This document shows positions 12,730-63,213 of a DNA stretch of 64,000 bases, piece after piece. The position numbers and the translations under genes are program-made. Position 1 is the first letter of the stretch; each line of letters opens with the position of its first letter. This DNA comes from Promerops cafer (lineage: Eukaryota > Chordata > Aves > Passeriformes > Nectariniidae), in NCBI GenBank assembly GCA_013398275.1, contig VZSE01004900.1, forward strand, positions 62,001 to 126,000. The letters run 5' to 3'. Below the pieces are notes generated by a model, which did no database searches, was not told the DNA's origin, and saw only the letters and a list, made by a program, of their open reading frames with translations.

Positions 12730-13208
12730 TGGAACTGGATGGGCTTTAAGGTCACTTCCCACCCAAACCATTCCAGGATGCCATGATCCCTGTCCCTCAA
12801 GATCAGTTCTAGGAACCTGTCCTTCAGTGGAGAAGGAAATTAAGGAAGGAACTTGATGCTTTGGGTTATCCCAAGTCAAAGTCATTCTGCCATATAAAAA
12901 GAAGGATTTGAGTGCAAACAAAGTTGAGTACAAGAGAATTTTTGGGAGTGGATGGGAATGACAGGGATGGAAGAGGAGGTTGAGTGCACTCAGTCAGGAA
13001 TATATCCCAAATATTCAATTATGTTGGATATTTAAGCCAGAATAGTGTGGAAATCTGCCCTTTGGATGCTGGGATCTTTCTGCAAGGAAGGTGAGTCCCA
13101 ACCAGGATTTTCCCAGTGTCCTGCAGGGCGAAGGACACAGGTACACAGCTCTGGAGTTGTAAAGCAGGTTCTTGTGGCCTGGGGCTATTCCCAACTGAAT
13201 AATTCCAT
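12730..13208. repeat. Duplicated intergenic segment, copy B
   Basis: Partner of 9393-9839, about 3.3 kb downstream in the same orientation. It is slightly longer because of small insertions (for example after the tataaaaag word near 12894). A further CR1 tail follows immediately at 13209-13265. Confidence 0.8.
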
Positions 13209-13265
13209 GGATGAGCTCTAAGTTCCCTCCCAAGGCAAACCATTCCAGGATTCTGGTATTCTAAA
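13209..13265 (+). mobile_element. CR1 terminal fragment, sense
   Basis: Only the extreme CR1 3' end is present: a gatgagctctaagttccctc-type word followed by caaaccattccaggattctg. Confidence 0.6.
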
Positions 13266-13479
13266 TCATAGATCATGGAATGATGGTTTTATGAATCCAT
13301 AGAAGTATGGGATATGATTCCATGGATTCCAGGATTCTAAATGACTGAATCACACATTCTAGGATTCAATATCCTGACCTGGGAAGGACCCCCCCCAAGG
13401 ACCATCTGGTCCAATTCTGACTTTAGTGCTGGGTTTAATCTTTATATAATTAAAATATTACGGACCAACATCTAACAGG

Positions 13480-14050
13480 GCTTAGGCTGGGCTGGTGCTC
13501 GGCTTCCCAGGAAAAATCCATTTTCCCTTAATTTCCCTTCCTTCCCACGCAGTTTGTGCCCGAAACGAGGGGCTGAGAGCAGGAACAAGGGGAGCGGGGA
13601 ATAACAATTGTCTTAATGTGGAGAGAGAGAGGAGAAAAAAGGGCTCGTTCTCTCCATCCCGAAATAATAGACCCATTACTGTCCCCAATCCTCAATCCCC
13701 CTCCTCTCCCGGGAGAAGAATTGGTCACTGCACAGCTGTGGGAGCGGGATAAATATATTTATATATCCCGGAGAATCTGCCCTTCTCAATTGGGATGTGG
13801 GGCTGGACAATCCCTCATTGTGCCCTGGCTGGCCCGCAGCAGAAAGGCCCCACAGTTTGGGGCTGGCAGGGCCCCGGCACTCCGAGAACTCGGAACTTCA
13901 TGGACATTATTCCCAGCAGGCCCTTATTTATTTGATTGGAGTCATTATGGGGTGGTAGGGGTGGGGGAGAAGGCGGGGGGAGTCGGGCGTTATTGGGGAT
14001 TGTGGCAACATCTGGGGAGAACAAGCCACATCTGGGCCTTCCGCTGAGGG
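13480..14050. promoter_or_regulatory. CR1-free block upstream of MYRF, candidate regulatory element
   Basis: This 570-bp block lies between repeat-rich stretches and shows no CR1 or tandem structure. It contains ACAATTGT at 13604-13611 and ACAAT-5-ATTGT at 13807-13821, both palindromic arrangements of the SOX core ACAAT, plus A/T-rich words near 13750-13770 and 13922-13950. SOX10 is an established activator of MYRF in oligodendrocytes. That this block takes part is inference from motif and position (2.3-2.9 kb before the MYRF start codon). Confidence 0.35.
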
Positions 14051-15434
14051 GGCAGGGATTTGGGGTGGGATTTGGGGCTGGATTTTGATGATATAGGGCT
14101 GGATTTGGTGATTTGGGCTGATTTAGCATGATTTGAGGCTAGGTTTTGGTGATTTACAGCTGGATTTGGTGTTTGGGGCTGGTTTAGGGTGATTTGCAGC
14201 TGGATTTGGTGTTTGGGGCTGGATTCGGGTGATTTGCAGCTGGATTTGGTGTTTGGGGCTGGATTCGGGTGATTTGCTGCTGGTTTTGGGTGATTTGGGG
14301 CTGGCTTTGGATGACTTAGGACTGGATTTTGGTGATTTACAGCTGGATTTGGTGTTTGGGGCTGGTTTACGGAGATTTGGGGCTGGTTTAGGGTGATTTG
14401 GAGCTGGATTTGGGTGGTTTGAGGGCTAATTTTTGGTGGATTTAGGGCTGGGTTATAGTGATTTGGGGCTGGATCTGTGACTGGATTTTGGTGGTGTGCA
14501 GCTGGATTTTGATGATTTAGGGCTGGATTTGGTGTTTGGGGCTGGTTCAGGCTGATTTATGACTGGATTTTGATGACTTAGGGCTGGATTTGGTCTTTAG
14601 GGTGATTTGGGGCTGGATTTTGGTGATTTTAAGTTGCATTTTGATGATTCGGGGCTGTTTTAGGGTGATCTGTAGCTGGATTTTGGTGATTTGCAGTTGG
14701 TTTTTTGATCTGTGGCTGGAATGTGAGGCTGGATTTTGGGGATTTCCTGGTTTTGTAATTTGTGCCTGGATTCCAGTGATTTGTGTCTTTTTTTAAAAAC
14801 AGGGTTCCGGTGATTTGTGGCTGGTTTTGGAATTTCTGGGAGGATTTTGGTGGTTTGTGGTTGGATTTTGTGCCTCAGGGCTGGTTTTATGCACAGGTTT
14901 GCTGGTTTGTGGCTGCATTTTTGTAATTTGTGGTGTGTTCGGTGTTTTGTGGCTGGTTTTTGGTACTTTGTGGCTGTGTTTTCGTAGTTTCTGGATGGAT
15001 TTTGGTCGTTTGTGGCTGGATTTTTGATGGTTTGTGGCTCTTTTTTGGTGCCCTATGACTTTGGGGACAGATTTTGATGCTTTGGGGAACAGATTTTGGT
15101 GCTTTGTGGGTGTTTTTCAGTGATTTCTGGCGAGATTTTGGTGGCTCGTGGCTGTCTTATTTTGGTACCTTGTGACTTTGCTTTGTGGCAGATTTTGGTG
15201 TTTTGTGAGGGGAGTTTGATGCTTTGTGAGGGTTTTTGGTGCTTTATGCACAAATTTTGGTACTTTGTGGCTGGTTTTTTTTGGTGGTTTCTGGGTGGAT
15301 TTTGGTAGCTTGTGACGTTTGGTGGCCTGTGGCCGTGTTTTAGTGCTCTGTAGGTTTTTTCGGGTTTTGGGGGGGTTTTTTTGTGGTTTATAGACAGATT
15401 TTGGTAGTTTGTGGCTGGATTTTTGGTGGCTTGG

Positions 15435-15465
<31 letters not shown>

Positions 15466-15495
15466 NNNNNNNNNNNNNNNNNNNNNNTGGGTTGG

Positions 15496-15531
<36 letters not shown>

Positions 15532-15940
15532 TGCTTTGCGGCTGGATTTTGGTGCTTTGTCAGTGCTTTTTTTCCCAGTGGTTTATGGCTGGATTTTTGG
15601 CGGCTTTTGGCTGATTTTTTGGTGCCTTGTGACTTTGCTTTTTGGCAGATTTTGGTGTTTTGTGAGGGGAAGTTGGTGCTTTGTGAGGCGTTTTGGTGCC
15701 TTATGGACAAATTTTAGTGCTTTGTGGCTGTTTTTGCGGTTTTGCTGGACAGATTTTGATAGTTTGTGCCTGGGGGTTTTTTTTGTTTTGTTTTCTGGCG
15801 ATTTATTACTCCCTCTTTTTGGTGCTTTGTGCACAGAGTTTTGGCGCTTTGGTATCTGATTTTGGGGGCTTTACGGCTGGATTTTGGTGGCTTGTGACCG
15901 CTTTTTAGCGCTTCGTGGCCGGATTTTTATTTTGGAGGTT
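14051..15940. repeat. G+T-rich degenerate minisatellite, about 1.9 kb, interrupted by an assembly gap
   Basis: Imperfect 20-22 bp units of the type gatttgcagctggatttggt run through the whole stretch. The left part favours gatttggggctgga and the right part gctttgtggctggattttgg. The + strand is almost all G and T, so the minus strand stays open by composition alone. Within the right part a block of about 115 bp recurs (15163 and 15620). A run of 22 Ns at 15466-15487 lies between poly-T tracts, so the true length is unknown. Confidence 0.85.
15466..15487. other. Assembly gap (22 Ns) between poly-T tracts
   Basis: Twenty-two Ns flanked by long T runs inside the minisatellite. The homopolymers probably stopped assembly or sequencing; repeat copies may be missing. 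Confidence 0.95.
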
Positions 15941-16355
15941 CCTCCTGGTGCCTCGCCACTGTTTTTAGGCGACTTTCGGCAACCTCGCGGCGCGGTGCCG
16001 TCCCCAAAGCCGCTTCGCCGGGGTGCCCCGAGCGCGGCGCCGGGCGGAGGAGGAGCGGCGGGCGGGGAAGGGCAGGGAAAGAGGGAGGGAAAGAGGGAAA
16101 GAGGGAGGGCAGCAGGCAAGGAGGGAGGAGCGGCCGCGGCAGCCCAAGTCCGGGGCAGCGCTCGGCGGGCGCTGATGGGCATCGGGCGGCCGCGCTGGGC
16201 ACGGGCACCGGGAGCCCGGCGCTGAGAGCGGGGCCGCGGGGCTCGCACGGGGCTCGGACGGGGCTCGGGGGTCGCGGCGGGGCCCCCCGGGCCGGGGCGA
16301 TGCCCCCCTGCAGCCGCACGGACTGAGCCGGGGCCGGCCCGTGCATGGCCCAGCC

Positions 16356-57233
<40,878 letters not shown>

Positions 57234-59621
57234 GTCCCGGCAGCACCAGTGCCCTCTGCTTGGAGACAGGAGGGGAACTGGTGCCACTGGGAGCCTCCCG
57301 AATTCCCTGCTCTGCTGGCCCCCAGCCCCACCTCATCCCCGTGTCCTGCGGCAGCTCCGGAGCTGGAATGGTGATGACTGGAGACACTGAAGTTCAGCAC
57401 AGACAGGACCTAAAAGCCACCACCAGCCCTGTGGTGGCTCCTGGGGGGACCTCGCACTGGTTCCCAGCATCCCACATCCCTCTCCTTCCCTTACGGGGAT
57501 GTTTGTGTCCTCCATCACTTCCCCCTCCCCTTCCAACACTGGATTTGGAAGCATCACAGAGCAGACTGAGCGTGGACAGCTCTGCCACATCTCAGAGGGA
57601 TGCTCCTTCCGTGGACAGGAGCCCCATCCCGGTGCTCCCAGATGTCCCACATCAGTTCTTCACAACACTGGAATTGCTTCAACACTGGAGCCCTTTCCAA
57701 GAGCCAAGTGCTGGAGTTCGGCCTGGAAAGGATGGCTGTGCCTGGACCTACTGGAAGTCGTACACTGGAGTTGCTGTTCCTTCTGCTTGGCCCAGGGCCA
57801 CTTCCCACAGACTTCCCAGAGACTCCCAGACTTGCCAATGGACACGTTCCTCTAGGAACAACTGGAGAAGGAGCAGCTTTGATGTCATCCCCCCTCTTCT
57901 TTGTGCTCTTAAATCCCATATCCATGTGGGATATCCAGGTCTGGATGGATAAAACCCCCACCAAAGTTGCTGCTGAGGCCATGCCACACCTGGGGACACT
58001 TGTCCCCAAGCCAGGGGTGACAACTGACCTGGACTTACCCACATTAAGTGTGGTAGGATCCGTTTTTATCCGCTTGGAAGCGGCGTATGCGGAGCTGCCT
58101 GATCAGCTCTGGAGCCAATGCCAACCTCTGCCCAGATGTGCAGCACTGGCAAAGCCTGGAGTGCCCTGCGGAGCAAGGCTGAGTCCCTGGGAACACCAGG
58201 ATCTGTGTCCAGGCAGGATCTCTGCCTCAGGAGAGGGGTGGTGTTCTCCCAAAAGTTGGGATGGCAGCAGCTGCAGGCTGTCCCTGCCCTCACAGAGTTA
58301 CACTGGGGGGATTTGGGATATTTTACTGTTACAAGTCCTTAACTTGCTAAACTACTGAATTCTTGTGGGGTTTAAGCAGTAAAAAAAACGGGAATTTCCT
58401 TCTGGCCCCATTGAGCCATGTGTGTCCTGAGGGAAAGCCACGTGGCTCCCTGTGCTTCCTCCTCCCCGTCCTGCTCCTCGTGCTGCAGAGGAGCTGTCTG
58501 CGTTCCTGGAGGCTCAGCCACCTCCAGGTTATTCCATGATGGATTTCCCTGAGGAAATAAGTGAGGGGGGGAATGTCATATGCTGATCCTGAGGACACTC
58601 TAAAGCTGCTCTGGAAAAACAGTGATGGGTTTTATCCAGGTAAAGTGATGGCTCCTGGGCACATCTGGTTTTGTCTCCCATCATGCCCCTCCTGAGCTTA
58701 TCCCAACAAAGCAGCTCTAAAACTCCTGGTGATGTCACTTGGATTTGGCATCTGCCCCCAAAAACTGTTTGTAGGGAGGTTTCAAGGCCTGGAAACACTG
58801 AATTATAGTTACTAAAATCCACTGAATCCTGGGAAGCAGGAAATACTGGGCGAGCAGGGCATTCCAAGCAGCTGGAAAACCCAGTTTTGGGGAGCTCAGT
58901 GGGACAACAGGACGCCCCAAGGCTTGAGAATAACTATGCACAAGCAGGGGGCCTCCATGCTCAGCAGGATTCTCTGTTTTTCCCTGAAACTGGGAAGGAA
59001 ACACCTGGATGTAGCTGAGTGCTCTTCCCTCCACCTGCCCTGAGCGGTTTTTCCTGGTTTTAAACAGGAAAGGGACTTCCTTGGCAGGTTTATTGTCCCC
59101 TTGGCAATCAGTGGCCCAGGCTGGCATGTCCTTCCTCAGGTGAGTGATGCTGAGCTGGGATAAAAGCCCCTGGAAGAGGAAACAGGGAATGTTGGGGGGG
59201 CCAGAGTCTGCAATCACCCCCCCACCCCCCCCTCAGCCAAGACACCCCAGTACATCCCACCCCACTCCTGAGGGAAGGAATCAATCAGTGGTGGCCCAGG
59301 AGGAGTTGGGATCTCTCAGCTGTCCCCAGGATTGCTCAGCCAGGGGATTTAGGGAGATCCCCAACAAATCAAGTGCCTGAGGGCTTGGAAACATCTCTAG
59401 TGCCTTTTTCCTTATGGAACAGCCCCAAGGAGCAGTGTTTTCCCACATATATTCCCAAATGCTGCCTCAGAAATGGTGCCCGGGTGGTTTAACTGGGATG
59501 TGGCAGTTCCTGGAGTGCCAAAGCCAGCCCCTACCCACATGGAGCTGGCAGCAATCCCTGGGATCAGGAGAGGACAGGGATTCAGGAGGAAGTTTTTAGG
59601 GTCAATAGTACCTTATGTCTT

Positions 59622-59805
59622 AAAGTGGCACAGGTTGCCCAGAGAAGTTTTGGATGTTCCATCCCTGGAAGTGTTCCAGGACAGGTTGGATGGGTTTGGA
59701 GCTGCCTGGACTAGTGGAAGGTGTCCCTGCCTATGGCAGGGAGTGGGACTGAATGGGCTTTAAGGTCCCCTTCCCACCCAAACCATTCCAATATTCCATG
59801 ATAAA
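59622..59805 (+). mobile_element. CR1 3' fragment, sense, in MYRF 3' UTR
   Basis: gtggcacaggttgcccagag, ccaggacaggttggatgggt and the tail aaccattccaatattccatg. Confidence 0.85.
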
Positions 59806-60493
59806 AACCATCCATCGGCTGCTTCCCAAAGGGGTTCAGACTTACCAAATGATGGAGTCATGGAATTGCTTCCAGGCCCGTAGAAACAGCTGTCTGCATG
59901 GATTCCCCCCCGAAAACACATCTCTGCCCCTTCCCTGTCCCCAATCAGTACCAAGAGAGTTCACAATCAGGCCTTTCCCTGCGTGGGACGGAGGGAATTC
60001 TGAGCCGACCTCTCCAGCTTGGGGAAATCCCTCCCGATCCAGCGGCAAAGAGACATTCCTGGCAGGAATGGAAGACAAAAGGGTGGAGAACGAGGCTGTT
60101 TGGGAGTTGTTTCAAAAGCAAATTCCCAACTCTTCTGTCCTACTGTTGGAGCTTAAAGCCTGTAAATAGAGACTATGGCACCACTGGAAGAATTAAGGAA
60201 AAAACCACCACGTAAAGCACTAATTTTCTTGGTTTAAATGTTGCTGCCACAGCTTTAATCACTGTATTTTGCCAGCCAGTTTGTAGAGTTGCATTTGTAG
60301 CAGGTTATTATTGATTCCTGGTTTTTATTTGTGGGGAACAAGCGTGGTTTCCCTCTTTTCTTCCTGATTTATATTTATATTTTGCTGAATTTGAGGGCTG
60401 AGTTTCCGGATTCCCCGGATTTTTTTTTTGTTTGTTTGTTTTGTTTTGCTTATTTAGACTTTGTTTTATGCTGGAGGTAAATGTGCCCATATG

Positions 60494-60499
60494 AATAAA
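60494..60499 (+). terminator. MYRF: MYRF poly(A) signal
   Basis: AATAAA followed about 35-55 bases later by a GT-rich word (ggtgttttcc). It is the last feature before a long purine tract. Confidence 0.75.
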
Positions 60500-60661
60500 A
60501 TATATAAATACTGCTTTGTATCCAAGGATGGCTCCTGGTGTTTTCCTCCCTTTCTAGGGAATAACTCAGGTGAATGGCTGTAAAACTGCCCACAGCATGG
60601 AGGAAATTCCAAGTCTTTAGTCAGTGGAAATTTCTGGATATGCCCAGTCACGGTTCTTTGG

Positions 60662-60891
60662 AATGGGGATAAAAAGGAGAAAGGAAGGAGGAAACAGAAA
60701 GGAAGAAGGGGAAAGAAATTAGGTAGGAAAAATGAAGGAAGGAGGAGAAAAATGAAGAAAATGAGGAGGGAAAAGAAGGGTTAAATGGACAAGGGAAAAA
60801 GGAAAAAGAAAGCAGAAGGACAAAGAAAGGAGGAAGAAGAAGAAATGAGGGAAAAAAGAAGAAAGGAAGGAAAAAGAAAGGAAAAGGAAAA
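60662..60891 (+). repeat. Polypurine (G/A) tract downstream of MYRF
   Basis: About 230 bases of nearly pure A and G on the + strand (ggaagaagg-like words), beginning about 165 bases after the MYRF poly(A) signal. Confidence 0.9.
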
Positions 60892-61466
60892 CCTGCCTCT
60901 GACCTCTCACTGCTCATGTCAGAGGGCAGACCCAGATCTAGAAGGATCCAAAAGTCCACAGAAAGAAATCTTCCTTCCCAGATAGGAAATCGGGGCTTGA
61001 ATTTGTGATTTGGAAGTGGAATGGTTTGAAAGCCGGGCTAAAATTCCAATCTGCCTCTTAAAGACATATAAATTAATTCCTTGTTTCTAGGCCAGGCAGT
61101 TAATTCAGGAATTAATGAAGGGCACATCCAGCACCACAAAGTCCTGGTTAGGGATGAGAACAGGCACAGCATTCCCAAAAAAAAGAGTGAGGGGATGTGA
61201 TGGCAAAGAAGGCTGAGGGATTAAAAGCAGATTTAGGATTTGTTTTGCACAGCCTGGCTGCACCAGGACACAAGGTGGCACTGGAACACCTGTGACCACA
61301 CACAGCACAGAAATCTGGGATAACACTGGGCATATCCCAAAGCACCTGGATCTTGTGCCAACATGGAGAAAGGGAGGCTCACGAGGAACCTTTTCACTCT
61401 GCTCAACTCCATGACAGGAGTGTGCAGCCAGGTAGGATTGGTCTCTTCTCCCAGGGAAAGTGACAG

Positions 61467-61727
61467 GACAAGAGGAAACAGCCTCAAGCTGCACTAGGGG
61501 AGGGTTAGGTTGGGCAGGAGGAAAAATTCCTTCATGGAAAGAAAGGGTTTTAGAGCACTGGAACAGGCTCCAGAAGTGGAGTCCCCTTCCCTGGAGGGAT
61601 TTAAAAGCCGTGTGCCTGTGGCACTTGGGGACACAGGTCAGTGGTGGCCTTGGCAGTGCTGGAGGCGTGGTTGGACTGGGTGCTCCTAGAGGGCTTTTCC
61701 AGCCTTAGACTTCCCATAATTCTATCC
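61467..61727 (+). mobile_element. CR1 3' fragment, sense, second subfamily
   Basis: Contains the long CR1 3' region with agtggagtccccttccctgg, gggatttaaaagcc, gtggcacttggggacacagg and agagggcttttccagcctta, ending near the tail cccataattctat. Confidence 0.85.
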
Positions 61728-61738
61728 AAGCCTTTTGG

Positions 61739-61862
61739 GGAAAAAAACCCAAAAACAAAACAAACAAACAAACAAACAAAAAAAACCAAACCAAAACAAA
61801 AACAAAACAAAAAAAAAACCAAAACAAAAACAAACAAAAAAACCCCAAACAAACAAAAAACC
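61739..61862. repeat. A/C-rich simple repeat (AAAC/AAAAC)n
   Basis: Irregular caaa and caaaa units on the + strand. On the minus strand this is a T/G-rich stretch starting about 35 bases past the TMEM258 poly(A) signal. Confidence 0.9.
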
Positions 61863-61896
61863 AGCAGTCCCCAGGCAGGTGTGTCACAAAGCCACT

Positions 61897-61902
61897 TTTA
61901 TT
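61897..61902 (-). terminator. TMEM258: TMEM258 poly(A) signal
   Basis: TTTATT on the + strand is AATAAA on the minus strand, about 130 bases after the TMEM258 stop and followed by T/G-rich sequence. Confidence 0.8.
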
Positions 61903-62030
61903 CACCTGTGGGTCACTGCCTGTTGCAGACCTGCTACAGGTGTTTTCTGCTACAGGCGTTTTCTCATAGAAATACAAAAAAAATATAAAAAGGCCTTCCC
62001 CGAATCCCCCATCCAGGCCCCCCGCGGGGT

Positions 62031-62514
<484 letters not shown>

Positions 62515-62704
62515 GTTGCCGGTCCCTGCTGCGACACGTCGGCTCCGCTCCCGCCGCCGCACGTCCGCCCCCCTCCGCCCCCGGAAGTGGAAGTGAGGGC
62601 GGGAACGAGGCGCGGAGAGCGCGAGCCGCCTCCCCATTGGCTGGCGGCGGCTCCCGGCGGGCTGGGCGGTGGAGCGCGGGAGCGGCGGCGGCGCGAGCGG
62701 CCAG
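62515..62704. promoter_or_regulatory. Bidirectional TMEM258/FEN1 promoter
   Basis: Under 200 bases separate the TMEM258 start codon from the FEN1 untranslated exon donor. The stretch is GC- and CpG-rich without a TATA box. CCGGAAGTGG at 62581-62590 is an ETS-type core, GGGCGGGAAC near 62598-62607 resembles an E2F site, and ATTGG at 62636-62640 is an inverted CCAAT box. Such motifs suit a housekeeping and replication-linked promoter; factor binding is inferred. Confidence 0.7.
62650..62704 (+). other. FEN1: FEN1 untranslated first exon (5' end not fixed)
   Basis: The sequence ending gcgcgagcggccag is followed by the donor GTAATG at 62705. The FEN1 coding exon begins one base before its ATG, after a good acceptor at 63211-63212. 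FEN1 in mammals also has a noncoding first exon and an uninterrupted coding exon. The upstream limit shown is arbitrary. Confidence 0.6.
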
Positions 62705-62875
62705 GTAATGGTGTCTGAGGGAGAGCGGGGATCTGAGGGGAAACGGGGGCTCTGAGGCGGTAATGGCGCCTGAGGGGGAACGGGGATCTGAGGGAGAATG
62801 GCGGCTCTGAGGGAGAGCGGGGGCTCTGAGGTGGTAATGGCGGCTGAGGGAAACGGGAGATCTGAAGGGGAGGGA
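62705..62875. repeat. Degenerate tandem repeat in FEN1 intron 1
   Basis: Units of the type ctgagggagagcgggg or ctgaggcggtaatggcg recur about every 20-40 bases. The imperfect array begins at the donor itself. Confidence 0.65.
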
Positions 62876-63213
62876 AGAGGGGGGCCTGGGGAGCTGGGAA
62901 ATGAGGAGATGAGAATGGGGAGGTGATGGGGTCCGGATGGTTGTAATGGTGGAGATAATCGAATTTTGGGGATGGGGATTGGGATGGGAGGGGCAGAGGT
63001 TGGAAGGGGAGTAATGATGAGCCGAGAGGGGGATGGTGAGGGATAAGGGTGGCCTGAGGCAGGACTCGGGATAACGGCTGCCAGTAGAGGCCACAGCCCT
63101 TGGAGTGATGGTTTGCAGGGGAAGCACTGCCCTCTTTGCTTCCCCCTCCTTGGCTGGCCCAACGTTCCTCATGCAGAGCCCACTCCCAGCATCCCCTTTT
63201 TCCCTTCCCCAGG

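Larger units (their letters stand above)
9061..16355. other. DAGLA-MYRF intergenic region
   Basis: About 7.3 kb with no recognisable gene. Besides the separately listed CR1 pieces, the duplicated segment, the CR1-free block at 13480-14050, the minisatellite and the CpG island, I see nothing identifiable in 9840-11229, 11391-12729 and 13266-13479. A few open frames there, such as minus-strand 11551-12378, lack any familiar protein and overlap simple or repeat-like sequence. Confidence 0.7.
57234..60515 (+). other. MYRF: MYRF 3' UTR
   Basis: About 3.3 kb without coding potential. It carries a sense CR1 (59622-59805) and C-runs near 59213-59233. The last 350 bases are A/T-rich and repeat-free, as is typical for a conserved transcript end, and finish at AATAAA 60494-60499. 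Confidence 0.75.
60516..61896. other. MYRF-TMEM258 convergent intergenic region
   Basis: Tail-to-tail spacer of about 1.4 kb. It holds a polypurine tract, a stretch of unremarkable sequence (60892-61466), a sense CR1 and an A/C tract. No gene is visible. Confidence 0.75.

Noticed and set aside
15117..15710. Long minus-strand frame rich in Lys, Pro, Gln and Ser across the G/T array
   Set aside because: The frame is open because the minus strand is A/C-rich and short of stop codons. It crosses the N gap and is a tandem repeat, not a protein gene.
16345..16347. ATG eleven bases before the MYRF start as the true start
   Set aside because: It is out of frame with the conserved N-terminus MEVVDETEAL and would not continue as MYRF.
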